Assembly (NCBI GenBank): GCA_900073065.1
Contig: FJOG01000032.1
Location: forward strand, 144,801 to 208,800
Reading direction: 5' to 3'
Length of the DNA: 64,000 bases
Origin: Phialocephala subalpina
Lineage: Eukaryota > Ascomycota > Leotiomycetes > Helotiales > Mollisiaceae
The notes beneath the pieces were generated by a model, which saw nothing but the letters and a program-made list of their open reading frames with translations, was not told the origin of the DNA and did no database searches. Both the position numbers and the translations under genes were made by a program. Position 1 is the stretch's first letter; every line of letters starts with the position of its first letter. Below are positions 11,496 through 21,227 of this stretch, one piece after another.

Positions 11496-13258
11496 TTACA
11501 GTCTAGATTTGACATGCGATTCCAACTTCTCCGCATCAGCTTTCGCCCATTCTTTCATCACCTTCCGCACAATCTTCCCACTCGCCAATTTTGGCACTTC
11601 ATCCACGAATTTTACTCCACCTACAAGCCACTTATGCTTCGCGACCCTGGGCTTGATCCATTCTTGAACATCGGCAGATTTTACTTTGCCTTTTGCAATT
11701 TCCTAAAGAGCAACATAAGCTCGAGGCCACTCTTCTCCATGAAGCGTGATGCCCACCACAGCCGTATCAGCGATATGTTCATGCTCAAGCAACACAGCCT
11801 CTAACTCAGCGGGTGCGACTTGCATAGCATTCACTTTGATCATTTCCTGCTCAAACTTAGCTTTTACTCATACTCTCAAGACACATAACTCACCCTCTTC
11901 CTATCCACAATCCAAAACCATCCCCTCTCATCCCTCACCCCCACATCACCAGTCTTCAACCACCCATCCACCAACGTATCTTTCGTCGCTTCCTCATTCC
12001 TCCAATACCCCAGACAAACTTGTGGACCTCTGATCCAGATCTCACCTCTCTCGCCTACGCTAACATCTTTCCCTTCATCGTCTCTTAAACGACATTGTGT
12101 GTTTGGTATGCTTTTACTCATACTCTCAAGACACATAACTCACCCTCTTCCTATCCACAATCCAAAACCATCCCCTCTCATCCCTCACCCCCACATCACC
12201 AGTCTTCAACCACCCATCCACCAACGTATCTTTCGTCGCTTCCTCATTCCTCCAATACCCCAGACAAACTTGTGGACCTCTGATCCAGATCTCACCTCTC
12301 TCGCCTACGCTAACATCTTTCCCTTCATCGTCTCTTAAACGACATTGTGTGTTTGGTATATCTTAAACCCTTGGATTGTGGAAAGGAAGTCCTCATAGAC
12401 GAACTTTTTCATAACATATACCGGGACTTGCAACTTGAGCGCCATGAGAATAGTCCACAGCTGTCCATAAGCATGATACAGAGGCAAGAAACCGATCCAG
12501 CGCTCGGGTGGCCTTTTGGCGAAAGAGAAAGGTTTCAGATGGTATTTTATGAAAATTGTTTGTTGAATATTCGCGAGGAGGTTATGGTGCGAGACGCAGA
12601 CTCCTTTGGGGAGGCCTGTCGTTCCAGAGGAGTAGTTGATTGTTGCTGTTGTATTTACTGACTCTTCTGGGGTGAGTTCGGGCCAGGAGTAGGTTTTTGC
12701 TTCTGATGGGGTGCCGATTAGGTGGCGCCAGTCTTTGACGCCATCGGCTGTTGGATTTTCTTCGTCTGAGAACTGGAATATGTGGGAATTCGACAAGCAG
12801 GCTTGTTTGGCAGCTGCGATAGCATTCTTCACCATAGCAGGATGCGTGAGGAGTATTCGAGCTTGGGTATCCTTGAGTTGATGTGCTAATTCTGGAGAAG
12901 GTCAACCAGAGCCCATCCTCGTCTCGAGACTTTTATACTTGCCATTTGGGGTATACACAGGGTTAGCACCACTAAAAGCAAATCCACCACTAACGATACC
13001 CAAATACGCAGCAGGAACAAAGATGTGATTTGGAGTGTATATCAACACAACATCACCTCTCTTCAATCCAGCCTTAGTGAGACCAAATGCCAATCTTTTT
13101 ACCCATTGCTTCAATTGAGCAGCCGAAAGCGAGATATTCGCATTTTTTGAATCAATCCATATTGGCTCATCTGATGGTTCGGTATCTGGAGGAAAGAGAT
13201 AGGATAGGACGTTGCACTTTGGGATTTCGATATCTGGGAAAGGAGAACGAAGGGCCAT
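11496..13258 (-). pseudogene. 4-coumarate-CoA-ligase-like AMP-binding enzyme, broken
   Basis: ANL-superfamily acyl-CoA synthetase, which adenylates a carboxylic acid and transfers it to CoA. Exon 1 (12943-13258) starts MALRSPFPDIEIP and ends after NPVYTPN. A 51-base intron (12892-12942) with a GC donor joins it to exon 2, which has the P-loop SSGTTGLPKG. Later exons hold the A8-type motif (GDVGVRDERGWFWIVDRKR) and the C-terminal lid ending SGKIVRKVMKEW. Three defects are visible. Roughly 150 family-typical residues between the region after WTILMALKLQ and the A7/A8 region are missing, with the junction near 12353-12360. The exon at the junction is present twice as an exact 250-base tandem copy. 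A TAG codon (11703-11705) interrupts the last exon. The locus is a pseudogene unless the duplication and deletion are assembly errors. Confidence 0.85.
11860..12359. repeat. Exact 250-base tandem duplication
   Basis: Bases 11860-12109 and 12110-12359 are identical over 250 positions. Each copy holds one exon of the ligase (from the segment IPNTQCRLRDDEG to the DRKR motif) plus part of the next intron. It sits exactly where the middle of the ligase coding sequence is missing. Identity implies a very recent event or a contig-joining artefact. Confidence 0.95.
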
Positions 13259-13676
13259 CTTTCATCACTTTCGTTCGGTTTGAAGGGCATGAACGTGTTA
13301 AGAAATCGCAAGCCTGAGAAAATATATCGAGACACTGATGCAGTCATAAATCCGAGGCTGTTTTGCTATATGCCTGGATGCATTAGGGTGATTGTAGGGT
13401 AGTTTGCAGGTGCGGGGTAGCTTCAGCCCGAGAATCCGAGGCTATGTTCTTCCTGAATCATAGCGATATTTCTGTGCGATGCGAGACTTCTTGAAGTCGT
13501 ACAGAACATGAATTTTTATCCTATATACTGACGAGAAACACTCACATTCCTATACTGTGAATATGTACCTTGTTTACCTAGTACAAAGTGAAGTTTGGCC
13601 CTATTTCTCTAGCCGAGCATACCCCGCATTTTCAACTCCTTTTCCCTTTTCCCCAAAAAACCTCCCAAAACTGTTC
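13259..13676. other. Intergenic, ligase promoter and esterase 3' flank
   Basis: This 418-base stretch lies between the ligase start and the esterase stop, both on the minus strand. Nothing else is recognised in it. Confidence 0.4.
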
Positions 13677-14687
13677 TTACAAAGTATACTTCCCAAAGAA
13701 ATCCATAATAACCGGCGTAGCATTGAAGTAACTCCCAGCTTCATTATCACCATTCGGGCTCGTACTCGGCCAAGCATGCCCCAACTCACTCGTCAAATAA
13801 TGCGTCACAATCCCCAACTCCCCAGCATCACCACCATACTCATACTTCAAGACATTCCCACTATACAAACTCGTCGTCTTATTCCTTAATCCGTATCCTT
13901 CTCTCTTACTCCATTCTCTGACCCAGTGCGGGATTGTTGGTAAACACTCTCCTCTTCGAGGTCCTCCAGAGTAGGGGATCGTGGTGTCTTTGCCGCCGTG
14001 GAATTCGAGGATTGGTAACGGCTTTCGGCCGGGATTGCAGGTGATGGTGATAGTTTGAGGGTTGCAATCGGATTCTGTGGAACCTGAGACGTAGAAGGCG
14101 CCGGAGACGGGAGCGAAGGCTGCGATTTGGGTGGAGAGTTTGGGGTCGCAGGCTAGGATGTTGGTGAATCCTCCTCCGTTGGACTTTCCTGTTGCGTAGA
14201 TTCGAGATGTATCGATGCAGTAGCGGTCAGATAAGTGGGAGATCATATCTGCTATGAAGCCGATATCGTCGACGTTGCTGCTCGCTGGATCTCCTTGCCA
14301 TTGATTCTATGACTTTGTCAGTCCTGACTTTTCGTGCTATGGGCTCAAGGGGCTCACCTCGATTCCTTGTGGATAGACAGCAATGCCATTGGGATTGAAG
14401 GCCTCGTTCGAAAATTGACTCAATTCTTCCTGTTCTGCAGAGTCCTTGGTACGTCCGTGAAATGAGAAGATGAGTGGAACGGCGGTGTTCTTGTCATAAT
14501 TCGAAGGAATGTGGATCAGGTATGTCCGTCCCGTGCCGTCACTTTGAGTGAAGCTGGTTTGATGACTCTCTCCACCCGGCGGCTGTTGAGCTTTTGGCAA
14601 GTCTTTCCCACATCCTGCTGAATTTGCGGCGAGGATCGATCGAAGGAGAGTGCTTGCAAGCAGACACAGGGTGGTGCGAAGTGCCAT
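13677..14687 (-). CDS. Secreted feruloyl-esterase-like (CE1/LpqC) hydrolase, 319 aa
   Basis: Exons 14358-14687 (110 codons) and 13677-14306 (210 codons) are joined by a 51-base GTGAGC..TAG intron in phase 0. A signal peptide is clear (MALRTTLCLLASTLLRSILA, cleaved near ANSAG). The alpha/beta-hydrolase fold has the nucleophile elbow GKSNGGG (Ser about 152), an HGGKDTTIPYSGG segment and a late ELGHAWPS carrying the probable catalytic His. The layout and N-terminus (SAGCGKDLP) resemble fungal feruloyl esterases and PHB-depolymerase-like CE1 enzymes that release ferulate from plant cell-wall arabinoxylan. Secretion fits that role. Full length and intact, unlike its neighbours. Substrate is inferred from family only. 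Confidence 0.87.
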
Positions 14688-15758
14688 GGTATGCTATTTT
14701 GGTAGTAGAAGTTGACAAAAGAGAAAATTGATATGTGTAGTGACATGTTGACAAAGAAACTGAGAGGTCTTCGTCGTGTTCTTCCAGCCCCTTACGTGAA
14801 ATGATGGGCTCTAAATTTTAATATCAACTTAACCGACTTTAGCCTCCAGCAAGTGCCTCAATTCATAGCAACTCGTGGAGAAAAGGTATCGTGGATTCGA
14901 ATGTAGCATGGAGTTCCAGGAGANNNNNNNNNNNNNNNNNNNNGGGATACGAATGTGACACTTTCATCTGATTCTCGCTGCACCTCTCGCGGGTGACGGC
15001 ACCAAGACCTGTCGGAACGAATATATTCTGCACATGCTTGACCGTGACGGTGTGCTCGTTTCCTTGAGATCAAATCCGAGTCAGCTAGTTCATCCCACTG
15101 CATTGTAGAGTTTTCAATAAGTGCTAGATGATCAGCGAACCGCTTTTCTGGCTCGGTTCGACATGCAGGTCCGCAAGCGGGGGATCCGCAAAAGATCATC
15201 TTTCCAGCTCTAACACATAAGCTTAATACTCCTTACCCAAAGTAGCAACCACCTGCGACGGGTTTCCATTTCTAGCAGGATGATCCAAATTGTTGATCTA
15301 CATCTGCTGCGTGGTGGCTGCCGGAGGAAAGCCTGTTTCCCCACAACGGCAGTCGGTAGATCATGGGACGGACCGATCGACAGACCTAGGAGAACATTTC
15401 TGGGACTTCTCGAGCTTTCCGATCGAGCTATTATTCAATAAATTTCTTCACGCTCCTCCCATTGGCGGAATAGAAGGTGATGGGCGACTTTGAGCCAGCA
15501 AAGGGAAAATGGCGGAACTTTTCGTGAGCTGATATTTCCGCGTTCAAGGAACATGCTTACCAGGAAAGGAAACCAACTCAAGTAAGATAATTCTCAGGCC
15601 TTGCAACTGAGCTCCATCCAAGACGATCACTGCTGTTTGGTCGAACATTATTGACGTGAAAATGTCCTCCTCGGGCGACCAGCGAGAAACCTGAACAAAC
15701 TGGCCAACCTTTTCAAGATCTCAGCCAGAATGAGTAAGTATATAAACTCACCTCAACC
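14688..15758. other. Intergenic with a 20-base N gap
   Basis: Upstream region of the esterase. Bases 14924-14943 are N, a nominal scaffold gap. Short ORFs on both strands show no family features. A TATA-like TATATAAA at about 15737 lies ahead of the microsatellite and the secreted-protein gene. Confidence 0.4.
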
Positions 15759-15905
15759 CATCCCTCTATCCCTCTATCCCTCTATCCCTCTATCCCTCTA
15801 TCCCTCTATCCCTCTATCCCTCTATCCCTCTATCCCTCTATCCCTCTATCCCTCTATCCCTCTATCCCTCTATCCCTCTATCCCTCTATCCCTCTATCCC
15901 TCTCA
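15759..15905. repeat. Octamer microsatellite (ATCCCTCT)n, about 18 units
   Basis: A perfect or near-perfect 8-base tandem repeat of pyrimidine-rich sequence. It starts about 20 bases after a TATA-like site and ends about 60 bases before the ATG of the downstream secreted-protein gene, so it probably lies in that gene's core promoter or 5' leader. Octamer changes do not alter any coding frame here. Confidence 0.93.
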
Positions 15906-15964
15906 TCTCTCCTAAACCAAACACCTTATCCAAACATCTCATAGATACCAACCAAAGACCCAAG

Positions 15965-16612
15965 ATGAAGACCACAGCCCTCACAACCCTCCTCGGCCTC
16001 GGCGCCACCGCTCTCGCCGCCTGTTCCCGCCAAGGGAGCGTAGAACTCACCTTCTACGGCTTCCCAGACAACGACCCTCCCTCTGCTCAGACCGCCTAAA
16101 ACTGCGGTGGTCGCAACAATGTTGCCGGCGGGACCGGAACCTATGATGATCCTTTGACTATGGCTTCAGCACAAGGAGAGTTCTCTCAATGCGAGATCGT
16201 CTACGTGCCTTACTTGGAGAAGTATGTTCGATGTGAGTACTGTCATTGGTAATATGAATGATGGTGATGGAGTCTGACGATGGGGGACAGATGAGGATTA
16301 CTGTCAAGAGTGCACCGACGACTTCTCCTCCGGAAACCGCCACATCGACATCTGGACCGGTTCTTCCTCCGTCAATGGAGGTCAAGAGCAGATCAACTGC
16401 GAGGACAGTCTCACTCCATCCGGAAACGTGGTCATTGTTCGAAGCCCGGACGGCGGCTATGCTGTTGATACTGCTCCTCTCTACCATAAGGTTTGCGTCC
16501 ACTGTTCGCAGTCATTAATGCGCAACTAATACGTGATGTGAAGGGAACCAGCAACCCATGCAGAACCAATCATCTTTACCCTGATGCTAAGGCGCACACT
16601 TACTGCCCTTAG
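15965..16612 (+). pseudogene. Small secreted Cys-rich protein gene with early stop
   Basis: Exons 15965-16232, 16291-16490 and 16544-16612 join in phase (introns of 58 and 53 bases). They would encode 178 residues but for a TAA at 16097-16099 (codon 45). A signal peptide is plain (MKTTALTTLLGLGATALAA). The mature part contains NCGGRNN, GTGTYDDPLT, several further Cys and ends in TYCP. Charge and Cys spacing recall fungal double-psi beta-barrel-like secreted proteins, but I cannot name the family firmly. The stop replaces the residue before NCGG; every other codon and splice site is sound, so inactivation is recent or a base-call error. It would be a candidate effector or wall protein if intact. 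Confidence 0.75.
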
Positions 16613-17884
16613 ATGCAAAATTGAAGGAAGGAAAATGAAGCAGGTGGAGGAACGTGCATCGTATGAGGGAAGGCAGTGGCCTCCCGAAGACCTTGGAATT
16701 TACACAACTTTGATGTAGATATCTTCGCTTAAAATAGCAGTTGCCTTTCCGTGACATGAATCGAGGGCGCCTGTCGAGAACGTGACTCCCAGCATTTGAC
16801 TCAAGGAAAGCACATGCTCGATACATCCTTCCCGACTCAAAAATGAAAACTTTGAAGAGCAAAAGAGTCGCAAAGCCAGGTATTCAGACGCCAGCTTCGC
16901 AAGATCACATTACCATCGCCAGTCGTGTTAGTTGGCTTGATGAAGTTCAACCCTATCTGATCAGCTCGAACAGAGGAAGGTGCGCCCCCCCCCCCAAAGA
17001 GCTTTTAACCTGCCACGTAATGGCCTCCAAAGGACACATCCTACGTTCTAGATATCGTGCGCGAGACACAGGCTCCCACAGAGCTACTTCAGATGAGGTG
17101 TTTTTTGGGATGATAATAGAATCAGCCTTCATCCACCCAACATGACTCCAATTTGGTGTCGGCACGCTCTTACCTCCCCTGTCGAAGCGCTGGAAACCTC
17201 GAATATCGATGTCCACGAGGGCTGGCTGCTGTCGTCTTTTCGCGAATATGTCATGAGAATTTTGCGAAGAGCATAGAATTTGTTTGATGGTCTCGATGTT
17301 GTAAAGGAGTTTGGTTGTTGGCTGAGGAAGGAGGAAAGAAAAACTAGAGAACAGGTTCTCAGGGCGGCTAGGGTTCATGCAGTAGCGGCGATCCACCCCG
17401 CATTTGGCACTTTCCATTTCGGGCCATTTTCTCCCAATCCGGATACCTCACCAAATCCTGGTATGGAGCACCCACATTGCAGATTTTATAAGCAGGATTC
17501 TCACAATCAATGCGTGCATGCAGCTGGACACTTGCCCTTTTGGTCGATTCTCTCCTAAACAGTTATGAACAGTCGTGAACTCGCGACTAATATCAGGCAT
17601 TCGCCAAGCGTAACGAGCGAAGCGAGTGGAGTTCCGCTGGTAGGGCTGAGGGGTACATCCTCCATGACAGCATTGCTTATCAACTTGTCCCAGGATGAGG
17701 ATCTTGATATATGCTTCGATGTGATCGAAAATCTCCATGAAAATATCTATATAAGAACGTCATGTCCCAAGAACAAATCCCCCATCATCACACACTTTCA
17801 CGGCTACTTCAAACCTTAAAGCACTTTGACAACTACACATCCAAACCAATACAATCAACCACACCATCAACCATACCATTCGCA
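16613..17884. other. Intergenic, no confident gene
   Basis: It contains a long run of C near 16985 and a minus-strand ORF of 154 codons (16953-17417) with no family features, which I do not accept as a gene. Around 17600 lies the palindrome-rich string CGAGCGAAGCGAG. The last part is the promoter of the GFA gene. Confidence 0.4.
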
Positions 17885-18436
17885 ATGGCCGCCCCCTCAG
17901 TATCCTCACTCGCCACCGCCGATAAATCCAAGCCCTACATTCCCCTCGCCAACGGCCCCGGAGACGGCTACTCCAACGACAAAGAAGCAACCGCAACCTG
18001 TTTCTGCGGCGCCGTCCAACTCGCATTCCCAGTCGTGGGTCCCGGTCTTGTCGACACCTTTTTATGCAACTGCACCGACTGCCACAAATTCACTGCCTCA
18101 ATCTTCGCCTCCAACTTTGTAATCACAGACTCCTACCTCAAACACCTCCGCGGTCAATCCAACCTCTCCACATACTCTCAAACCAAAACCGTCTACACCA
18201 AAGGGAATGAAATGACGAATTACTTCTGTAAGACGTGTGGAACGCTCATGTATCGACGAGGATCGGGGTTTCCAGAGAAGAGTATCTTGAGGATCGGGAC
18301 GGTGGATGATTTTAATTTGCACGAGACGGTTTTGAGGCCGAGGGTTGAGCAGTTTGTGAGGGATAGGCCGAATTGGTTGGCTGGTGCCGTGGGGGTTAAG
18401 CAGGTTCAAGGGTATCATTATGGGGGTGAGGAGTGA
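17885..18436 (+). CDS. GFA-domain (CENP-V/GFA) zinc protein, 183 aa
   Basis: Single exon. I chose the ATG at 17885 (context CGCAATGGCC) over an in-frame ATG at 17762, because the extra N-terminus has low complexity. The glutathione-dependent formaldehyde-activating (GFA) fold is shown by its zinc ligands in order: CFCGAVQLAF, CNCTDCHKFT and FCKTCGTLMY. GFA proteins bind structural and catalytic zinc, and some bind glutathione-hydroxymethyl adducts. Fungal genomes hold many paralogs of unknown substrate, so only the fold is claimed. Convergent with the MIT-domain gene. Confidence 0.9.
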   Translation: MAAPSVSSLATADKSKPYIPLANGPGDGYSNDKEATATCFCGAVQLAFPVVGPGLVDTFLCNCTDCHKFTASIFASNFVITDSYLKHLRGQSNLSTYSQTKTVYTKGNEMTNYFCKTCGTLMYRRGSGFPEKSILRIGTVDDFNLHETVLRPRVEQFVRDRPNWLAGAVGVKQVQGYHYGGEE

Positions 18437-19012
18437 GGGCGTGTTGTTTGGTTGAGGTGGTGTTGTGGTATTTGAGGAGGAAGTGGTGCTGTGGTGTTTG
18501 GTTTGAGGTGGAGTTGGGTAGAGTACTGTATGTAGGATGAAGGTGGCGATGTGGTTGAAAATGAAGAAGAATTTGTTTTGATGGGCTCCCAAGTATCTAA
18601 TAGTGACACTATGCACCAACTTAGGCTTCATTTAGAAGCCGGAATCGGCACGGGACTTTGGGACCAAGGCCCGTTTTTAGGCAACGCGTTGGATGCGACA
18701 TGGCGACTTGTCAGATGGGATTGAAAATGGGCAAATGTTCGCTAGTGCGATATGACGCGTAGAATTACGGGCGCGGTGGGGTGAAGTATCCGTGAGCAAA
18801 GTTGAGGTGATGAGATCGTGGGAGCTTCTTGAAACAATCATTTAGAATGGTGATCTCGAAAAAGTCCGAAGTCGAAATCAATTTTCCTAGCCATCCCATC
18901 GCTACACACGCAGCGAGATCGAAATCCTGGAGGTGAGGTATACATTAGAAGAATGATTTTCTCACCTATAATAACATAGATAGACCATAGAAGCGAAAAC
19001 ACTTAGGATATA
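18437..19012. other. Convergent intergenic region
   Basis: 3' ends of the GFA (plus) and MIT-domain (minus) genes face each other across 576 bases. GT-rich just after the GFA stop. No gene or repeat recognised. Confidence 0.4.
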
Positions 19013-20637
19013 TCAACCAACAACAAATCGTCCATCACCAGGATGACTATCTCTCTTCCCTGGCCCATCTTTTGTCGGAGCATCCTTCGCACCTCCACCA
19101 TCTCTCCTCGTCTTCGCCCCCGCCTTCAACTTTTCCCATCTCTCTCTATATCGCTCTACCACATCTCTCAACTTCGTATTCTCGCGATCTAGCCTTGCAA
19201 TCTCCTTTCCACTCAAGGTGACCTGTTCCTTCAACTCAAGGACCTCACGCTTAAGTGCCTCATCATTGGCTCGTCCAAGTTGGTCTCTTGCAGGGCTCAT
19301 GGCACGCGCGAATCTCATGCTCTCCTGTAACGCCATGGTGCTTTGCTGGGCTGATGATTCGAAAGCATGTAGTCGTTTGCTGAGCTTGTCTATACAGTCC
19401 TTCAAGCTTTTGTTCTCTATATCAAGTTCATCGACCCTGTTTTCCAACATCCTGTCGCGATCGTTGATCTTTCTACTGGTTCGCCGGGACATGGTGGGGG
19501 TAGGAGGCATTGGTGTTTCGCGGGCATCGACGAAGTCATCCTCCTCGGGATCAGGGAAGAGGTCTGCATTCTCACTGTGCATAGAAGCTGCAAGCCTGCG
19601 TTTTTCTTTCTGGTCGAAGGATAGGATGTGTGCGTATGATGCCGTGTGACCAGATGTAGGCACTACGTAGAAAGAATCATTACCAGAGTGACCATCTCTG
19701 TTCGAGGCTCTCAAGGCCGCTCGAGAGATGTACTTTGTCAGGTCTGGGTCAGAATCAGTCCTTTCCTTGCTCTGAGGTCGTCTTCTTGGAACCTTGACAG
19801 GCTCAGTAACGGTAGGCTCTGGTCCCTCCTCGGCAATCAGAGGTAGACCTGCAAAGGCAAGGGGAGCGGACAATTTGGAGAGGATGTTTTCGAATGTGTT
19901 ATAGAATCTTGAGAATCCTTCATCACTGTTCGCTGCTTCAACAGCACTAGAGAGTGTGACCTGAGTATGGGGATTGGTATCGACATTCTGAGGGACGATT
20001 GGTTTTGGTGGAACCCAGCTGGGCTGTGAATGTTCGGGAATGCTAGGGACTTTGGATCGCTTGCGGGGAAGAGTTTCTAAGCTACCAGGAGCCTGCTGAG
20101 TAGATACACTAGGTGACAACGGTTGTCTTGTATAGTTCGCACGTATTCCTCTTGCTGAAGCAAGATTACTGGCGATAGAGGAGCTAAGGTCTCTAGGCGG
20201 TAAACGACGAGGGTGCTGAAGGCTGGGAGGATTCCGCAGAGGCGACGAAGAACGTGGTCCGAAGTCGGATTTGGATGCGCGCAGTTCTGCCACAGCAGCA
20301 GACGTAGAGAGAGGCTTTTCTGAAACTGTCTGGACTTCTACCTCTGTAGATGTTGCGTTCGGAGGGTTCTCTGCGGGGTATCGAAGGAGTTCAGATAATC
20401 TCTGGTGGTGCTGTTCCAAGAGCCTCAGTGTCCTCAACGCCTCCGCACTTCCTGTCCCTGATGCTGCCCTTGAGAATTCTCCTGCTGCTAGAGTGTGCTC
20501 ATTGATCGCGACGGTGGTGTCGGAGCTCTGAGTAGCCACAGATGCAGCTCGAGCATGATCGTGCGCCTAAACCCGGGGTTAGCTTGAGGCCGAGGCTCCT
20601 GAGTGCAGCATACGAGTATTAAAGGAGACGACTCCAT
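19013..20637 (-). CDS. MIT-like and coiled-coil protein, candidate Atg38, 525 aa
   Basis: Exon 1 (20614-20637) gives eight residues starting MESSPLIL. A 47-base intron (20567-20613) leads in phase 0 to exon 2 (19013-20566). Residues 9 to about 65 form a helical hairpin of MIT type (AHDHARAASVATQ, then AINEHTLAAGEFSRAA, then EALRTLRLLEQHHQRLSELL). The middle is disordered, rich in Ser/Pro with basic patches. The C-terminal third is coiled coil (about 370-500, LENRVDELDIENKSLK and LDRENTKLRDVVERYRERW). MIT plus C-terminal coiled coil is the layout of Atg38/NRBF2, the dimeric subunit of autophagy PI3-kinase complex I. The match is by architecture, so the name is tentative. It shares a 590-base divergent promoter region with the LAM gene. 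Confidence 0.8.
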
Positions 20638-21227
20638 CCTGAAGTGGTTGTGTCAATATGACTTGTAGTATTGCTCTGGCATCGTTTTATGTTGCTGGTA
20701 TACAAAGACTGTCGATGTTTGAGTAGGTCTGAACTCCTGCTCGTATCACGAGCATAGAACCGTTCACGAGCTAACCTGGGGTCGTTTCCTTCCCGGCCAA
20801 TGACGTGATTGCTTTGGAACACCCAAGCACCGCATAGGGGAAGGAGGTCGTGAGAAGCAATGCGAGATAGGACTCCGTAAATTTGTAGATAGTACTTCAT
20901 CGACTTCTCGGTCTCACTTCCATAAATTTGGATACTGTTTCTCAAAATTTTCACAATATTCCTGCCGTATGCGCCCACTCTCAAGAGCATTACGACGAGG
21001 CTTCACTCCTTTCAGCTGGTCTGGCCCCTCTATCCCGCGACAAAGGAGCTACCGTTACGACTACAATCAAGGGCACAAAGGTACTCTAGGCGTGTTTACA
21101 AGTCTGCGACTCTGCGCGCTCGATATTTCCTGTACGCAGCATATGTCACCATTGAAGATTACCCTATGACCCGTTCCCGTTCCCGTTATCTGCCAAACGT
21201 CCAGGTAGCTCTCCAGCTCTCGGTGCG
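20638..21227. promoter_or_regulatory. Divergent promoter region, MIT gene and LAM gene
   Basis: 590 bases between two divergent start codons (20637 minus, 21228 plus). No coding exon seen. Confidence 0.5.

Noticed and set aside
11876..12338. Plus-strand ORFs over the ligase duplication
   Set aside because: They are identical shadows of the duplicated exon, which has clear ANL motifs on the minus strand.
15759..15905. CRISPR array or protein repeat (61-codon ORF of a repeated SLYP pattern)
   Set aside because: The unit is 8 bases with no spacers. The ORF is only the translation of the microsatellite.
16953..17417. 154-codon minus-strand ORF
   Set aside because: No family motif, no splice context and a homopolymer C run inside; coding status not supportable.
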